Assembly (NCBI RefSeq): GCF_023822025.1
Contig: NZ_CP082909.1
Coordinates: forward strand, 3,834,001-3,898,000
Reading direction: 5' to 3'
DNA from: Endozoicomonas sp. 4G
GTDB taxonomy: Bacteria; Pseudomonadota; Gammaproteobacteria; Pseudomonadales; Endozoicomonadaceae
Length of the DNA stretch: 64,000 nucleotides
Shown here: piece by piece, positions 25,786-36,400 of the stretch
Layout of the letters: every line of letters starts with the position of its first letter
Numbering within the stretch: the stretch's first letter is position 1
Notes under the pieces: model-generated
What the model was told of the DNA's origin: nothing
Database searches by the model: none
What the model saw: the letters and a program-made list of their open reading frames with translations, nothing else
Program-made: the position numbers and the translations under genes

Positions 25786-27006
25786 TCATTCTTGATCAAC
25801 CTTCTTCCTTTTCTCGTCAGATGGCAGCTGGTCAGACGCTTTTCTTTTGGGTCTTTTGGATCTCTTGTCAGCAAGCAGGTGGATCCGTTTGTGCCGGTTC
25901 AGATTGCCCGCCCAGTCGGAGCTGTAGTAGCAGCCCTCATGATCACAATGGAACACGTTAATTCTCTGGTCGATAGGCAGGTGGGTCTGCTTGTGCTTTT
26001 TCAGATAGCTCTTGTGGTCGGTGCTGTAGTCGCAGCCCTCATGGTCACACTGGTGCACCTTGGGTTTCTTGGGTTTCTTGGGTCGCTGGTCGGCAGGCAG
26101 GTGGGTTTGTTTGTGCGTTTTCAGATTACACTTCTGGTCGCTTCTGTAGTGGCAGTCTTTATAGTCACACTGGTGCACCTTGGGTTTCTTGAGTCTCTGA
26201 TCGGCAGGCAGGTGGATCTTTTTGTGCCTCTTGAAGTTAGACACCAGATCGGTGCTGTAGCTGCAGCCCTCATGGTCACACTGATGTGCCCTGGGTCCCT
26301 GGTTGGCAGGCAGGTGGGTTTGTTTGTGTGTTTTCAGATGGTCCGTGGGGTCTGAAATGGACTCCTGCTGAATCAGTTCCAGTCTCAGAGTATCGCAATA
26401 CTGACTGATTATGTTTAATGCTCGATAAGGGTCAGTTGTCGTGTTTATACACTGAACATCCGTTTCGGTCTCAGTTTCGTCTTGGTCTGAAGGGTTGTCG
26501 CTGTTCTCATTAGAGTTGCCACTGTCTTCACTGTCAGAACCATTATCAGAGGCTGCACAACGGTAAGCCCTGGCTTTGACGTCAGGATCGGGAGAAAAGC
26601 AATAACGAGTGTCTGGTTTTAAAAGGACGTCATCACCGAAGCAAACTTGTGGCATGTCGCAGTGGTAACATTCAATGACTTCGTTTTCTTCTTCAACACT
26701 CTTTTCTTCTGGCTCCTCAGGCCTTTTGTCACCTCTAAAACAAGAGAGCATCAGACTTCCCCTTTGTTTCGCTGTTGCAATGATTTCACGTTGCTGATCG
26801 TTTTTTTGCTGTATCTCAGTGGTGATCGCTTTAGCCATAGAGTCAAGTTCTGGTAGCGCGTCCCGGACTGGGAAAAGAGGGAGAAGCATAGTTTCGACGC
26901 CTAAAACGAACAGCAAAGGCAACCTGTTTTCCTGAGCCTGGCCATTAGAGCAATGCACAGAAAAAGTAACGGCCAAGGTCAAAATCAACGTTTTTTTGGA
27001 TAGCAA
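25786..27006 (-). CDS. Divergent secreted C2H2 zinc-finger protein with Cys-containing insert, 4 fingers
   Basis: The most divergent complete family member (406 aa). After a normal signal peptide it carries a lysine/glutamate-rich helical stretch (about 60-115), then a module absent from nearly all relatives (CYHCDMPQVCFGDDVLL ... PDTRYCF). Its linker repeat is decayed: the usual IKQE is IQQE, so the acceptor Lys is gone. The linker is fused to the second half of a finger (TDHLKTHKQTH) that has lost its cysteines. Four complete fingers follow, and the tail is KRKASDQLPSDEKRKK. Start TTG. It could be an ancestral branch or a degenerating copy. Confidence 0.87.
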   Translation of the reverse strand: MLSKKTLILTLAVTFSVHCSNGQAQENRLPLLFVLGVETMLLPLFPVRDALPELDSMAKAITTEIQQKNDQQREIIATAKQRGSLMLSCFRGDKRPEEPEEKSVEEENEVIECYHCDMPQVCFGDDVLLKPDTRYCFSPDPDVKARAYRCAASDNGSDSEDSGNSNENSDNPSDQDETETETDVQCINTTTDPYRALNIISQYCDTLRLELIQQESISDPTDHLKTHKQTHLPANQGPRAHQCDHEGCSYSTDLVSNFKRHKKIHLPADQRLKKPKVHQCDYKDCHYRSDQKCNLKTHKQTHLPADQRPKKPKKPKVHQCDHEGCDYSTDHKSYLKKHKQTHLPIDQRINVFHCDHEGCYYSSDWAGNLNRHKRIHLLADKRSKRPKRKASDQLPSDEKRKKVDQE

Positions 27007-27088
27007 GGCCCGGCTTCCCAGTCATTGAAATGTCTATTTGAAAATCAGGTTAGTCAAAATCTGGAGCGAGGTCGGTGGTTTCTATTCT

Positions 27089-28768
27089 TTAATCACCCTT
27101 TTTTCTTTTCTCGTTAGATGGTGGCTGATCATGCGCTTTCCTTTTGGGTCTCTGGTTGGCAGGCAGGTGGGTCTGTTTGTGCCTTTTCAGAGTGGTCCTG
27201 TGGGCGGTTCTGTGGTTGCCCCCCTCATGGACACACTGGTGCTTAGCAGCGTCCACTGTTGTCACGTCTACCTCTGACTCAGTGAGCATATCACTGTCTG
27301 AAACGGGCTCCAGCTTAATCTTTTTCAGTGCCAGAGCCGCACAATACCCACTGATTTCATTGGATACCCGAAAAGGATTAAGTGTCGTGGTTTTATACTG
27401 AACATCAGATGCAGAAAAGTGGGTCTGTTTATGCCTTTTCAGATTACCCAAATGGTTGGTTTCGTAATCGCAACCCTCATAGTCACACTGGTGCACCTTG
27501 AATCTATTAGGTCTTTGGTCGGCAAGCAGGTGGGTCTGCCGGTGCCTTTTCAAATTAGGCGCCAGGTCGGTGCCGTAGTCGCAGCCCTCATGGTCACACT
27601 GGTGCACCTTGGGTCTCTTGGGTCTCTTGGGTCTCTGGCTGGCAAGCAGGTGGGTCTGCCGGTGCCTTTTCAGATTATGCGACAGATCGGTTCTGTAGTC
27701 ACAGCCCTCATGGTCACAACGGTACGTCTTGGGTCTCTGGTCAGCAGGCAGGTGGGTCTGTTTGTGTTGTTTCAGATAGCGCGAATAGTCGGTGCTGTAG
27801 TTGCAGCCCTCATGGTCACACTGATGCGCCTTGGGCCTCTGGTTGGCGGGCAGGTGGATCTGTTTGTGCATTTTCAGATTGCATGGATGGCCCGTGCTGT
27901 AGTTACAGGCCTCATGCTCACAATGGTAGACCTTGGGTCTTTTGGGTCTTTTGGGTCTCTGATCGGCAGGCAGGTGGGTCTGTTTGTGCCTTATCAGATC
28001 ACTCGACCGCTTAGTGCTGTAGTTGCAGCCCTCATGGTCACACTGGTGCTTAGCAGCATCCACTTTTATCACATTTACCTCTGAATCATTAAGTATTTCA
28101 GTGTCTGAAACAGGCTCCTCCTTAATCTTTTTCAGTTCCAGAGTCGCCCCATACTGACTGATTTCATTGGATACCCGAAAAGGATTAAGTGTTGTGGTTT
28201 TATACTGCACATCAGATTCATCTTCGTTTGAACGGTTGTCGATGCTTTCATCAGAGGTGCCGTTAATGGCTATTTCACTGTCTAAAACGGGCTCCTGCTT
28301 AATGTTTTTCAGTGCCAGAGTCGTACAATACTGAATGGTTTCATTGGATACCCGAAAAGAATTAAGTGTTGTGGTTTCATACTGAACATCAGATTCGGTA
28401 TTAGCTTCATCTTCGTTTGAACGGTTGTCGATGCGTTCATCGGAAGTGCTGTTGTCTTCACTGTCAGAACCATTATCAGAGGCCGCCCGACTGTGAACCT
28501 TCAACTCCCACCATTCAATGGCCACGCTCTCTTGTTTATCTGGTAGCCCATCCCGGATCGGGAAAAGAGGGAGAAGAATAGTTTCAACGCCCGTAACGTA
28601 GGCTCCTTTTAAGGATAAGACCTCAATAAAGGGCTTCGGGGCGTTGATCAGCGTGCCGACAGCCAGAGCGAAGCGCAAAGGCAACCTGTTTTCCTGAGCG
28701 CGACCATTGGGGCAATGCATAGAAAGGGCAATGACCAAGGTCAAAATCAGTGTTTTTTTCGATAGCAA
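27089..28768 (-). CDS. Secreted C2H2 zinc-finger protein, 6 fingers plus re-inserted linker and broken finger
   Basis: A 559-aa family member with the long N-terminal variant, two linker repeats and six fingers from about residue 235. Finger 6 then breaks off after QTHFSA into a third linker copy (DVQYKTTTLNPFRVSN ... IKLEP). This is followed by a seventh finger in which the second zinc cysteine is Gly (CVHEGG) and the Tyr is His. The order reads as a join between two family genes. The tail is KRKAHDQPPSNEKRKKGD, with a stop two codons early. Start TTG. Confidence 0.9.
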   Translation of the reverse strand: MLSKKTLILTLVIALSMHCPNGRAQENRLPLRFALAVGTLINAPKPFIEVLSLKGAYVTGVETILLPLFPIRDGLPDKQESVAIEWWELKVHSRAASDNGSDSEDNSTSDERIDNRSNEDEANTESDVQYETTTLNSFRVSNETIQYCTTLALKNIKQEPVLDSEIAINGTSDESIDNRSNEDESDVQYKTTTLNPFRVSNEISQYGATLELKKIKEEPVSDTEILNDSEVNVIKVDAAKHQCDHEGCNYSTKRSSDLIRHKQTHLPADQRPKRPKRPKVYHCEHEACNYSTGHPCNLKMHKQIHLPANQRPKAHQCDHEGCNYSTDYSRYLKQHKQTHLPADQRPKTYRCDHEGCDYRTDLSHNLKRHRQTHLLASQRPKRPKRPKVHQCDHEGCDYGTDLAPNLKRHRQTHLLADQRPNRFKVHQCDYEGCDYETNHLGNLKRHKQTHFSASDVQYKTTTLNPFRVSNEISGYCAALALKKIKLEPVSDSDMLTESEVDVTTVDAAKHQCVHEGGNHRTAHRTTLKRHKQTHLPANQRPKRKAHDQPPSNEKRKKGD

Positions 28769-28867
28769 GGCCGAGCTTCCCAGTCATTGAACTGTTTATT
28801 GGAAATTCAGGTTAGTAAAAATCTGGAGGGAGGTCGGAGGTTTTTTTGAGATGGGTTGGGAGGCGGG

Positions 28868-30496
28868 TCATTCTTTATCACCTTTCTTTCTTTTCGCGTT
28901 AGATGGCGGCTGGTCACAGGCTTTTCTTTTGGGTCTCTGGTCGGCAGGCAGGTGGGTCTGTTTATGCCATTTCAGATTCTCCGCCCGGTCCGTGCTGTAG
29001 TCGCAGTCCTCATGCTCACACTGGTGGTTCCTGGGTTTCTTGAGTCTCTGGTCGGTAGGCAGGTGGGTTTGTTTGTGTGTTTTTAAATGGCCCTTATTGC
29101 CGGTGCTGTAGTTGCAGCCCTCATGGTCACACTGGTGCACCTTGGGTTTCTTGGGTCTCTGGTTGGCAGGAAGGTGGATCTGTTTGTGCCTTTTCAGATC
29201 ACCCGACCGCTTGGTGCTGTAGTTGCAGCCCTCATGGTCACACTGGTGCACCTTGGGTCTCTGGTCAGCAGGCAGGTGGATCAATTTGTGCCTTTTCAGA
29301 CTGTCCAGCAGGTTGCTACTGTAGTTGCAGCCCGCATCGTCACACTGGTGGATCTTGGGTCTCTTAGCTCTCTGGTCGGCAGACAGGTGGATCTGTTTGT
29401 GCCTTTTCAGATTGTGCGGATGTCGGGAACTGTAGCTGCAACCCTCATGGTCACACTGGTGCACCTTGAGTCTCTGGTCGGCAGGCAGGTGAGTCTGTTT
29501 GTGCCTTTTCAGACTGCGCTTGTTATCGGTGCTGTAGCCGCAGCCCTCATAGTCACACTGGTGCACCTTGGCTCTCTGGTCGGCAGGCAGGTGGGTCTGT
29601 TTGTGCTTTTTCAGATTGCCCATGTAATCGGTCCTGTAGTCGCAACCCTCATGGTTACACTGGTACACCTTGAGTCTCTGGTCGGCAGGCAGGTGGGTCT
29701 GTTTGTGCGCCTTCAGATTGCCCACCCAGTCGGTTCTGTAGTTGCAGCCCTCATGGTCACACTGGTGCCTGACAGCGTCCACTTTTGTCACGTCTACCTC
29801 TGAATCAGTAAGTATTTCACTGTCTGAAACAGGCTCCTCCTTAATCTTTTTTAGTTCCAGAGTCGCACCATGCTGACTGATTTCATTGGATACCCGAAAA
29901 GGATTAAGTGTTGTGGTTTCATACTGAACATCAAATTCGTCTTCATTTGAACGGTTGTCGATGCTTTTATCAGAGGCGCTGTTAGTGTGTATTTCACTGT
30001 CTGAAACGGGCTCCTGCTTAATCTTTTTCAGATCCAGAATCGTACAATACTCACTAATTTCATTGGCTACCCGAAAGGGATTAACTGTTGTGGTTTCATA
30101 CCAAACATCAGATTCGGTATTAGCTTCGTCTTCATCTTCATTTGAACAATTGTCGCTGCTTCCATCAGAGGTGCAGCTGCCTTCACTGTCAGAACCATGA
30201 TCAGAGGCTGCCCGACTGTGAACCTTCAACTCCCACCATTCAATGGCCACGCTCTCTTGTTCATCTGCTAGCCCATCCTGGATCGGGAAAAGAGGGAGAA
30301 GGATAGTTTCAGCGCCCGTAACGTAGACTCTTTTTATGGATAAAACCTCAATAAAGGGCTCCGGGGCGTTGATCAGCGCCTTGCCGACAGCCAGAGCGAA
30401 GCGCAAAGGCAACCTGTTTTCTTGCGCGCGACCATTGGAGCAATGAACAGAAAAGGCAATGACCAAGGTCAAAATCAATGGTTTTTTGGATAGCAA
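28868..30496 (-). CDS. Secreted C2H2 zinc-finger protein, 8 fingers
   Basis: A 542-aa family member with the long N-terminal variant (VTGAETILLPLFPIQDG), an acidic tract with a Ser-Glu-Gly-Ser-Cys variant, two linker repeats (IKQEPVSDSE and IKEEPVSDSE) and eight fingers from about residue 245. Finger 5 has the unusual CDDAGCNYSSNLLDSLKRH. The tail is the standard bipartite basic form. Start TTG; spacers of 99 and 100 bp lie on its two sides. Confidence 0.92.
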   Translation of the reverse strand: MLSKKPLILTLVIAFSVHCSNGRAQENRLPLRFALAVGKALINAPEPFIEVLSIKRVYVTGAETILLPLFPIQDGLADEQESVAIEWWELKVHSRAASDHGSDSEGSCTSDGSSDNCSNEDEDEANTESDVWYETTTVNPFRVANEISEYCTILDLKKIKQEPVSDSEIHTNSASDKSIDNRSNEDEFDVQYETTTLNPFRVSNEISQHGATLELKKIKEEPVSDSEILTDSEVDVTKVDAVRHQCDHEGCNYRTDWVGNLKAHKQTHLPADQRLKVYQCNHEGCDYRTDYMGNLKKHKQTHLPADQRAKVHQCDYEGCGYSTDNKRSLKRHKQTHLPADQRLKVHQCDHEGCSYSSRHPHNLKRHKQIHLSADQRAKRPKIHQCDDAGCNYSSNLLDSLKRHKLIHLPADQRPKVHQCDHEGCNYSTKRSGDLKRHKQIHLPANQRPKKPKVHQCDHEGCNYSTGNKGHLKTHKQTHLPTDQRLKKPRNHQCEHEDCDYSTDRAENLKWHKQTHLPADQRPKRKACDQPPSNAKRKKGDKE

Positions 30497-30596
30497 GGCC
30501 CGGCTTCCCAGTCATTGAACTGTTTATTTGAAATTCAGGTTAGTAAAAAATCTGGAGAGAGGTCGGAGGTTTCTTTGGGGTGGGTTGGGAGGCGGG

Positions 30597-31706
30597 TCAT
30601 TCTTTATCACCCTTCTTTCTTTTCTGGTTAGATGGCGGCTGGTCAGACGCTTTTCTCTTGAGCCTCTGGTCGGCAGGCAGGTGGGTCTGTTTGTGTCTTT
30701 TCAGATTGCCCGCCTGATCGGTGCTGTAGTTGCAGCCCTCATGGTCGCACTGGTGCACCTTGGGTTTCTTGGGTCTCTGGTTGGCAGGCAGGTGGGTCTG
30801 TTTGTGCTTTTTCAGATCGCTCGCCCAGTCGGTGTTGTAGTCGCAGCCCTCATGATCACACCGGTACAGTTTGACTCTCTGGTCGGCAGGTAAGTGGGTC
30901 TTTTTGTGTTTTTTCAGATTGTCCAGATATGGGGAGCTGTGGTTGCAGCCCTCATGGTCGCATTGTTGCGCCTTGGGTCTCTGGTCGGCAGGCAGGTGGA
31001 TCTGTTTGTGCACCTTCAGATTGCCCCTGTGATCGGTGCTGTAATTGCAGCCCTCATGATCACACTGGTGCGCCCTGAGTCTCTGGTCGGCAGGCAAGTG
31101 GGTCTTTTTGTGCCTTTTCAGACTGATCCTGTGGTCGGTTCTGTAGTTGCAGCCCTCATAGTCACACTGGTGCTTAGCAGCGTCCACTTTTGTCACGTCT
31201 ACCCCTGAATCAGTAAGTATTTCACTATTTGAAACAGACTCCTCCTTAATCTTTTTCAGTGCCAGAGCCGCACAATACTCACTGATTTCATTGGTTACCC
31301 AAAAAGGATTAAGTGTTGTGGTTACATACCGAACATCAGATTCGTCTTCGTTTGAAGGGTTGTCGATGGATTCGGCATTAGCTTCGTCTTCATCTTCGTT
31401 TGAACGGTTGTCGCTGCTTTTATCAGAGGTGCTGCTGTCTTCATTGTCAGAACCACTATCAGAGGCTACCCGACTGTGAACCTGCAACTCCCACCATTCA
31501 ATGGCCTCGCTCTCGTCTTCAATGCCCGTAACGTAGGCTCCTTTCATGAATAAGACCTCAATAAAGGACTTCGGGGTATTCATCAGCGCCTTGCCGACAG
31601 CCAGGGCAACCAGCAAAGGCAACTTATTTTCCTGAGCATGGCTATTAGAGGAATGCATAGAAAAGGCAACGACCAAGGTCAAAATCAATGGATTTTTGGA
31701 TAGCAA
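30597..31706 (-). CDS. Secreted C2H2 zinc-finger protein, 5 fingers (SNSHAQ subfamily)
   Basis: A 369-aa member of a subfamily whose N-terminus reads SSNSHAQENKLPLLVALAVGKALMNTPKSFIEVLFMKG. The two zinc-finger genes next to the giant secreted proteins share this N-terminus. The acidic tract contains a remnant of a deleted linker (AESIDNPSNEDESD), one linker repeat remains (IKEESVSNSE), and there are five fingers from about residue 190. The tail KRKASDQPPSNQKRKK keeps the bipartite spacing. Start TTG; the downstream spacer is 73-100 bp. Confidence 0.91.
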   Translation of the reverse strand: MLSKNPLILTLVVAFSMHSSNSHAQENKLPLLVALAVGKALMNTPKSFIEVLFMKGAYVTGIEDESEAIEWWELQVHSRVASDSGSDNEDSSTSDKSSDNRSNEDEDEANAESIDNPSNEDESDVRYVTTTLNPFWVTNEISEYCAALALKKIKEESVSNSEILTDSGVDVTKVDAAKHQCDYEGCNYRTDHRISLKRHKKTHLPADQRLRAHQCDHEGCNYSTDHRGNLKVHKQIHLPADQRPKAQQCDHEGCNHSSPYLDNLKKHKKTHLPADQRVKLYRCDHEGCDYNTDWASDLKKHKQTHLPANQRPKKPKVHQCDHEGCNYSTDQAGNLKRHKQTHLPADQRLKRKASDQPPSNQKRKKGDKE

Positions 31707-31779
31707 GGTCTTTGTCCCCAGTCGTTGAACCGTTTATTTGGAAATCAGGTTAGTCAAAATCTGGAGAGAGGTCGGCGGA

Positions 31780-33255
31780 TCATTCTTTATCAACCTTCTT
31801 TCTTTTCTGGTTAGATGGCGGCTGGTCACACGCTTTCCTTTTGGGTCTCTGGTCAGCAGGCAGGTGGATCTGTTTGTGCTTTTTCAGACTGCCTGACCGA
31901 TCGGCTCTGTAGTTGCAGCCCTCATGGTCACACTGGTGCACCTTGGCTCTCTGGTCGGCAGGCAGGTGGGTCCGTTTGTGCTTTTTCAGATTGCTCGCCT
32001 GGTCGGTTTTGTAATTGCAGCCCTCATGATCGCAGTGGTGCACTTTGGGTTTCCTGAGTCTCTGGTCGGCAGGCAGGTGGATCTGCTTGTGCTTTTTCAG
32101 ACCGCTCGCGTGGTTGGTGCTGAAGTTGCAGCCCGCATAGTCACACTGGTGCACCTTGAGTCTCTGGTTGGCAGGCAGGTGGGTCTGTTTGTGCTCGTTC
32201 AGATGACCCGTGTGGTAGGTGTTGTAGTTGCAGCCCTCATAGTCACACTGGTGTACCTTGGGTTTCCTGGGTCTCTGGTCGGCAGGCAGGTGGGTCTGTT
32301 TGTGCCTTTTCAAGCTATCCAGCCGCTTGGTTCTATAGTCGCAGCCCTCATAGTCACACTGGTGCTTAGAAGCGTCCACTTTTGTCACGTCTACCTCTGA
32401 CTCAGTAAGTATTTCACTGTCTGAAACAGGCTCCTCCTTAATCTTTTTCAGTTCCAGAGTCGTACAATACTGACTGGTTTCATTGGCTACCCGAAAGGGA
32501 TTAAGTGTTGTGGTTGCATACTGAACATCAGGTTCAGTATTGGCTTCGCCTTGATCTTCGTTTGAACCGTTGTCGCTGCTTTTATCGGAGGCACCGTTAG
32601 TGGCTATTTCACTGTCTGAAATGGACTCCTGCTTAATCTTTTTCAGTTCCAGAGTCGCACCATACTGACTGATTTCATTGGATACTCGAAAGGGATTAAG
32701 TGTCGTGGTTACATACCGAGGATCAGATTCGTCTTCATTTGAACAGTTGTCGATGCTTTCACCAGAGGTGCCATTAGTGGCTATTTCACTGTCTGAAACG
32801 GGCTCCTGCTTAATATTTTTCAGCTCCAGAGTCGTACAATACTGACTGGTTTCATTGGATACCCGAAAGGGATTAAGTGTTGTGGTTGCATACTGAACAT
32901 CAGGTTCAGTATTGGCTTCGCCTTGATCTTCGTTTGAACCGTTGTCGTTGCTTTTGTCAGAGATGCTGCTGTCTTCACTGTCACTGTCTTTGCTGTAGGC
33001 ACTATTATCAGAGGCCGCCCGACTGTGAACCTTCAACTCCCACCATTCAATGGCCTCGCTCTCGTCTTCAATGCCCGTAACGTAGGCTCCTTTCATGAAT
33101 AAGACCTCAATAAAGGACTTCGGGGTATTCATCAGCGCCTTGCCGACAGCCAGAGCAACCAGCAAAGGCAACCTGTTTTCCTGAGCATGGCTATTAGATG
33201 AATGCACAAAAAAGGCAACGACCAAGGTCAAAATCAATGGATTTTTGGATAGCAA
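31780..33255 (-). CDS. Secreted C2H2 zinc-finger protein, 5 fingers, divergent from giant protein gene
   Basis: A 491-aa SNSHAQ-subfamily member with three linker repeats (IKQEPVSDSE, IKQESISDSE, IKEEPVSDSE). The first and third are preceded by the same SSDNGSNEDQGEANTEPDVQ block, showing internal duplication. Five fingers start at about residue 300. It ends in KRKACDQPPSNQKRKKVDKE. It is transcribed away from the 1460-aa protein gene across a 177-bp region that also occurs at 51063-51238. Start TTG. Confidence 0.92.
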   Translation of the reverse strand: MLSKNPLILTLVVAFFVHSSNSHAQENRLPLLVALAVGKALMNTPKSFIEVLFMKGAYVTGIEDESEAIEWWELKVHSRAASDNSAYSKDSDSEDSSISDKSNDNGSNEDQGEANTEPDVQYATTTLNPFRVSNETSQYCTTLELKNIKQEPVSDSEIATNGTSGESIDNCSNEDESDPRYVTTTLNPFRVSNEISQYGATLELKKIKQESISDSEIATNGASDKSSDNGSNEDQGEANTEPDVQYATTTLNPFRVANETSQYCTTLELKKIKEEPVSDSEILTESEVDVTKVDASKHQCDYEGCDYRTKRLDSLKRHKQTHLPADQRPRKPKVHQCDYEGCNYNTYHTGHLNEHKQTHLPANQRLKVHQCDYAGCNFSTNHASGLKKHKQIHLPADQRLRKPKVHHCDHEGCNYKTDQASNLKKHKRTHLPADQRAKVHQCDHEGCNYRADRSGSLKKHKQIHLPADQRPKRKACDQPPSNQKRKKVDKE

Positions 33256-33432
33256 GGTCTTTGTCCCCAGTCGTTGAACCGTTTATTTGGAAATCAGGTT
33301 AGTCAAAAAAATGGACAGAGGTCGAAGGGTTGGAAAAGTTGCCATAACCCAACTACGCTTTCACGCTCTTTTGGATGTATTTATCCATTTTTAAATTCAA
33401 ACAATCCCGTTACCCTCAGCAGCCCATAATTT
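33256..33432. promoter_or_regulatory. Divergent intergenic region between zinc-finger gene and giant protein gene (copy 1)
   Basis: These 177 bp lie between two divergent starts and are nearly identical to 51063-51238. The left part keeps the family TTAGTCAAAA element, which on the minus strand gives TTTTGACTAA. The right part is AT-rich, and no clear Shine-Dalgarno sequence precedes the ATG at 33433. Conservation of both halves suggests that a shared bidirectional promoter was duplicated with the genes. I cannot assign boxes on the plus strand with confidence. Confidence 0.45.
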
Positions 33433-36400
33433 ATGAAAAATTGCGCATTATTGTTCTGTTTTTTTCTGCTGTTATCTTTGGCAAACTTCAGCCATTCAGA
33501 TACGGATCATCAGGATTATGATAACAATGAAGCTCTGTTAAACAGACTTTCACTGGTTGACTTTGAGTTTCACAGCAGCTCCCCATTGGGCTTTTTTATT
33601 CGCCTTGGCGATGATTTTACTTTTCGCCGTTATGGGGATTATTTGTCACTGAACGGATTGCGCACCCTGCCCTCGATGGCCTTCAGTGCCATGATGTACT
33701 GGATGGTAAGCAAAACAACCGCCTCTGTGCTGAGTCGCTGGACAGTGAATCCGGTCACACTGCACACGGCCCAAGTCTTGTCCATGGCCATTTTGCCCGG
33801 TGTCAAAAGTGCCCTGTATAGCTGGTATACCGGCACTCGTCCAGGCTCAGAGCAAATTCAGGCAGACGCCCCCCACATTCGCAGGCGATTTTACCTGGAG
33901 CTGATTTACCAGCAGGAAAGTCATCAGCAGATTTTGCGAATCACGCCCTTTCCATTGAACCCATCCATCAACCCCCGGCTGGCTGAAACACCTTTTTCTG
34001 ACGGCTACTCCCATTGGCTGCAACTGTACGAGGCCAGTTTGCAACACAGTGTCGTTTATATGGATCTCTCATGGGTTTCACCCGAAACGCCAGAAGCCAT
34101 TCGCATCGACATTCATTATTCCGACAAAGCCACGGAATCAACGTTAGTGACACTGACCCGTAACGAAGGTTCAGAAAGTCTGCCAGTCAGTATTGAGTCG
34201 TTGTTGCACAATGAGGCGAAACATTTTGCCCAGGGTCACGCCATTGCCAGCCTGTTAAGTGATGCGGTTATTAAAAACACCGTGGCCCTGATCCAAAATC
34301 CGGATTCGTCTTTAACCAGTCTCCCTGTAACACAGGTTGCTGGCCAACTTGAATTTGATGACGCTGACGGACATAGCGGCCAGCTCTCTCTTTGTGGTAA
34401 GCAGCAAGGTGGTGAACAGCAAGCCGACTGCAACAGTCACCTGCAATTGACCTATAAACTGTTTCCATACCCGCATTTTGGCATGATACTGCAGGGACAA
34501 TATGACATTAAAAACAGCGTTGACGCGACCGTTAAGCAACTGGCCAATGCCAACCGCGCCGAGCTGATGCTGCAACTTCTGGAAAAGGCTGTTTTGCACT
34601 TTTTTATAACCTCTGTGCAGCAAAACAATCAGGAGGCAAAAAAGACTGGCAACGATTATGTTCCGCCTTCCCTTCAGCAAACCCCCTCACACCCCAAGCT
34701 CGTTGCACCTTTACAGTTACTGGTTAAAACGTTGATGCCAGAAGGCAGTCTCTGGAAATCAGGAAAGCGCCACAAGGTTGCACCGATTCCATGGCGGCTG
34801 TACCCCGGCTCATTCAGGCATTTTATGGTAGAGCCCGAAGCCTCATCATCTAATCCTTTAAACAGCCTTACAGCCAGACCGGCTTTGAACACCGCTATCT
34901 TCACCGAAAAACAAGTCGAGCTGATTAAAAAGCTGGCTGATGGTGACCCCAGAAGTCTTCCGAAAGATGAATTTATAAATGCTATTGACTTCTTGGAACG
35001 AGACAGGCATGTGATAGGTAAGTCTTTTGCTCAATTTGAATCACCTACCCTTTGGAAAGAACTTGTAAAGAATCGTCTTTTGCACATTTACGAAGTACCA
35101 AAAGAAAAAATAACCAAAGACGTAATTCTTGCTAAACCCAACTTTGTTCATTCCAAACCTTCCTACGAAGGTATGCCCGACGAATTGAAAAAAGATGTTG
35201 ACTTTCTTTTCGAATACTCAAAGATGGCGGGTATTCCTCGTGGTACACCACCGGAACTGGCCATTTTTATTTATGGTCATCTGGACACCACAGCGAAAAT
35301 AAATTCCCTGAGATCCCTTCCAAACAGCTTTAAAAATGATGAACTTTATGATGAACTTATCCATTCTGGCATGATAGAGCTTGAAGACCTTCCTAAACAT
35401 ATTAAGATCAAAAATAAAGACTACTGTCTTTCTCAGCTATTAAACGGCTTTTGTAAACTATCAGAGGTTCCGGTTCATTTTCTAACAAAAGAAATCATCC
35501 TGAATTCGATCAGTGGAAAGCATTGGGATATTAATGCCTCGATTGCTTTTTTTTCTGAATACAATAGGTTCACCAAGGATCCTGATTTTTTGGAAGCAGT
35601 AATGGTCAAGGCTTTAACCGTCGAACAGGAAACAGAAAAGGGCTTTAAGTACACACCCGGCAACCTCTTTGATTGTATATATTTTGCTGCCATAAATAGA
35701 TATAAGGCAGATAAAAAAACATTGAATTCACTGCTAATAAAACTGATAAAAACCAATCCTTTTATGTTGATACCTATTAAAAATTACAATAATGAGTTGC
35801 CTCAGGAATTCATCGATACTGCAAAGGATTCATTACGGAACTTATTAAAAACCAGACCTGAAGTCAGTCAGCATTTTTATATCAACTTCCTTTATGCATT
35901 TTTTAGCATAGTCAGTGCCGATGATGACTTTAAAACCGATGTCCTGAATATTGTTTATCCTTATTTACCTGAACAGAATTACGATGAGCTTCCGGAAGAA
36001 ATACTGCTGGAGCAAGACAAAATAGTGCTCAAATCTGAAGTCCCCTTTGACAGGGGAAAAATGCACCTTCTAAGCAGAAAGCTAAAGCCCGACAACCCTC
36101 ATATTGCAATAGACTATATGGAACGGCATATAGACTTTTTCCGCTTTTTTGACGACAAAGACTATCTGGAGAAGTGTTGCATTGATCCAATAATCCGACA
36201 AAGGCTCATACGCGTACTTGCAGAAAGGTTAATTGCTGACAAACAGTCTTTATTGGTGTACTGGAAAGATCTTCTTCCCCCGAAATTACTGGATGCTATT
36301 CTGGATTTTCTCAAAGATCCGGCACTTTTTTTCAAACTGGATTCTGCCAATCAGCTGTCAGAACCCGTTCACCCTCTTCAATTTCAAAGCCCTAATACTG

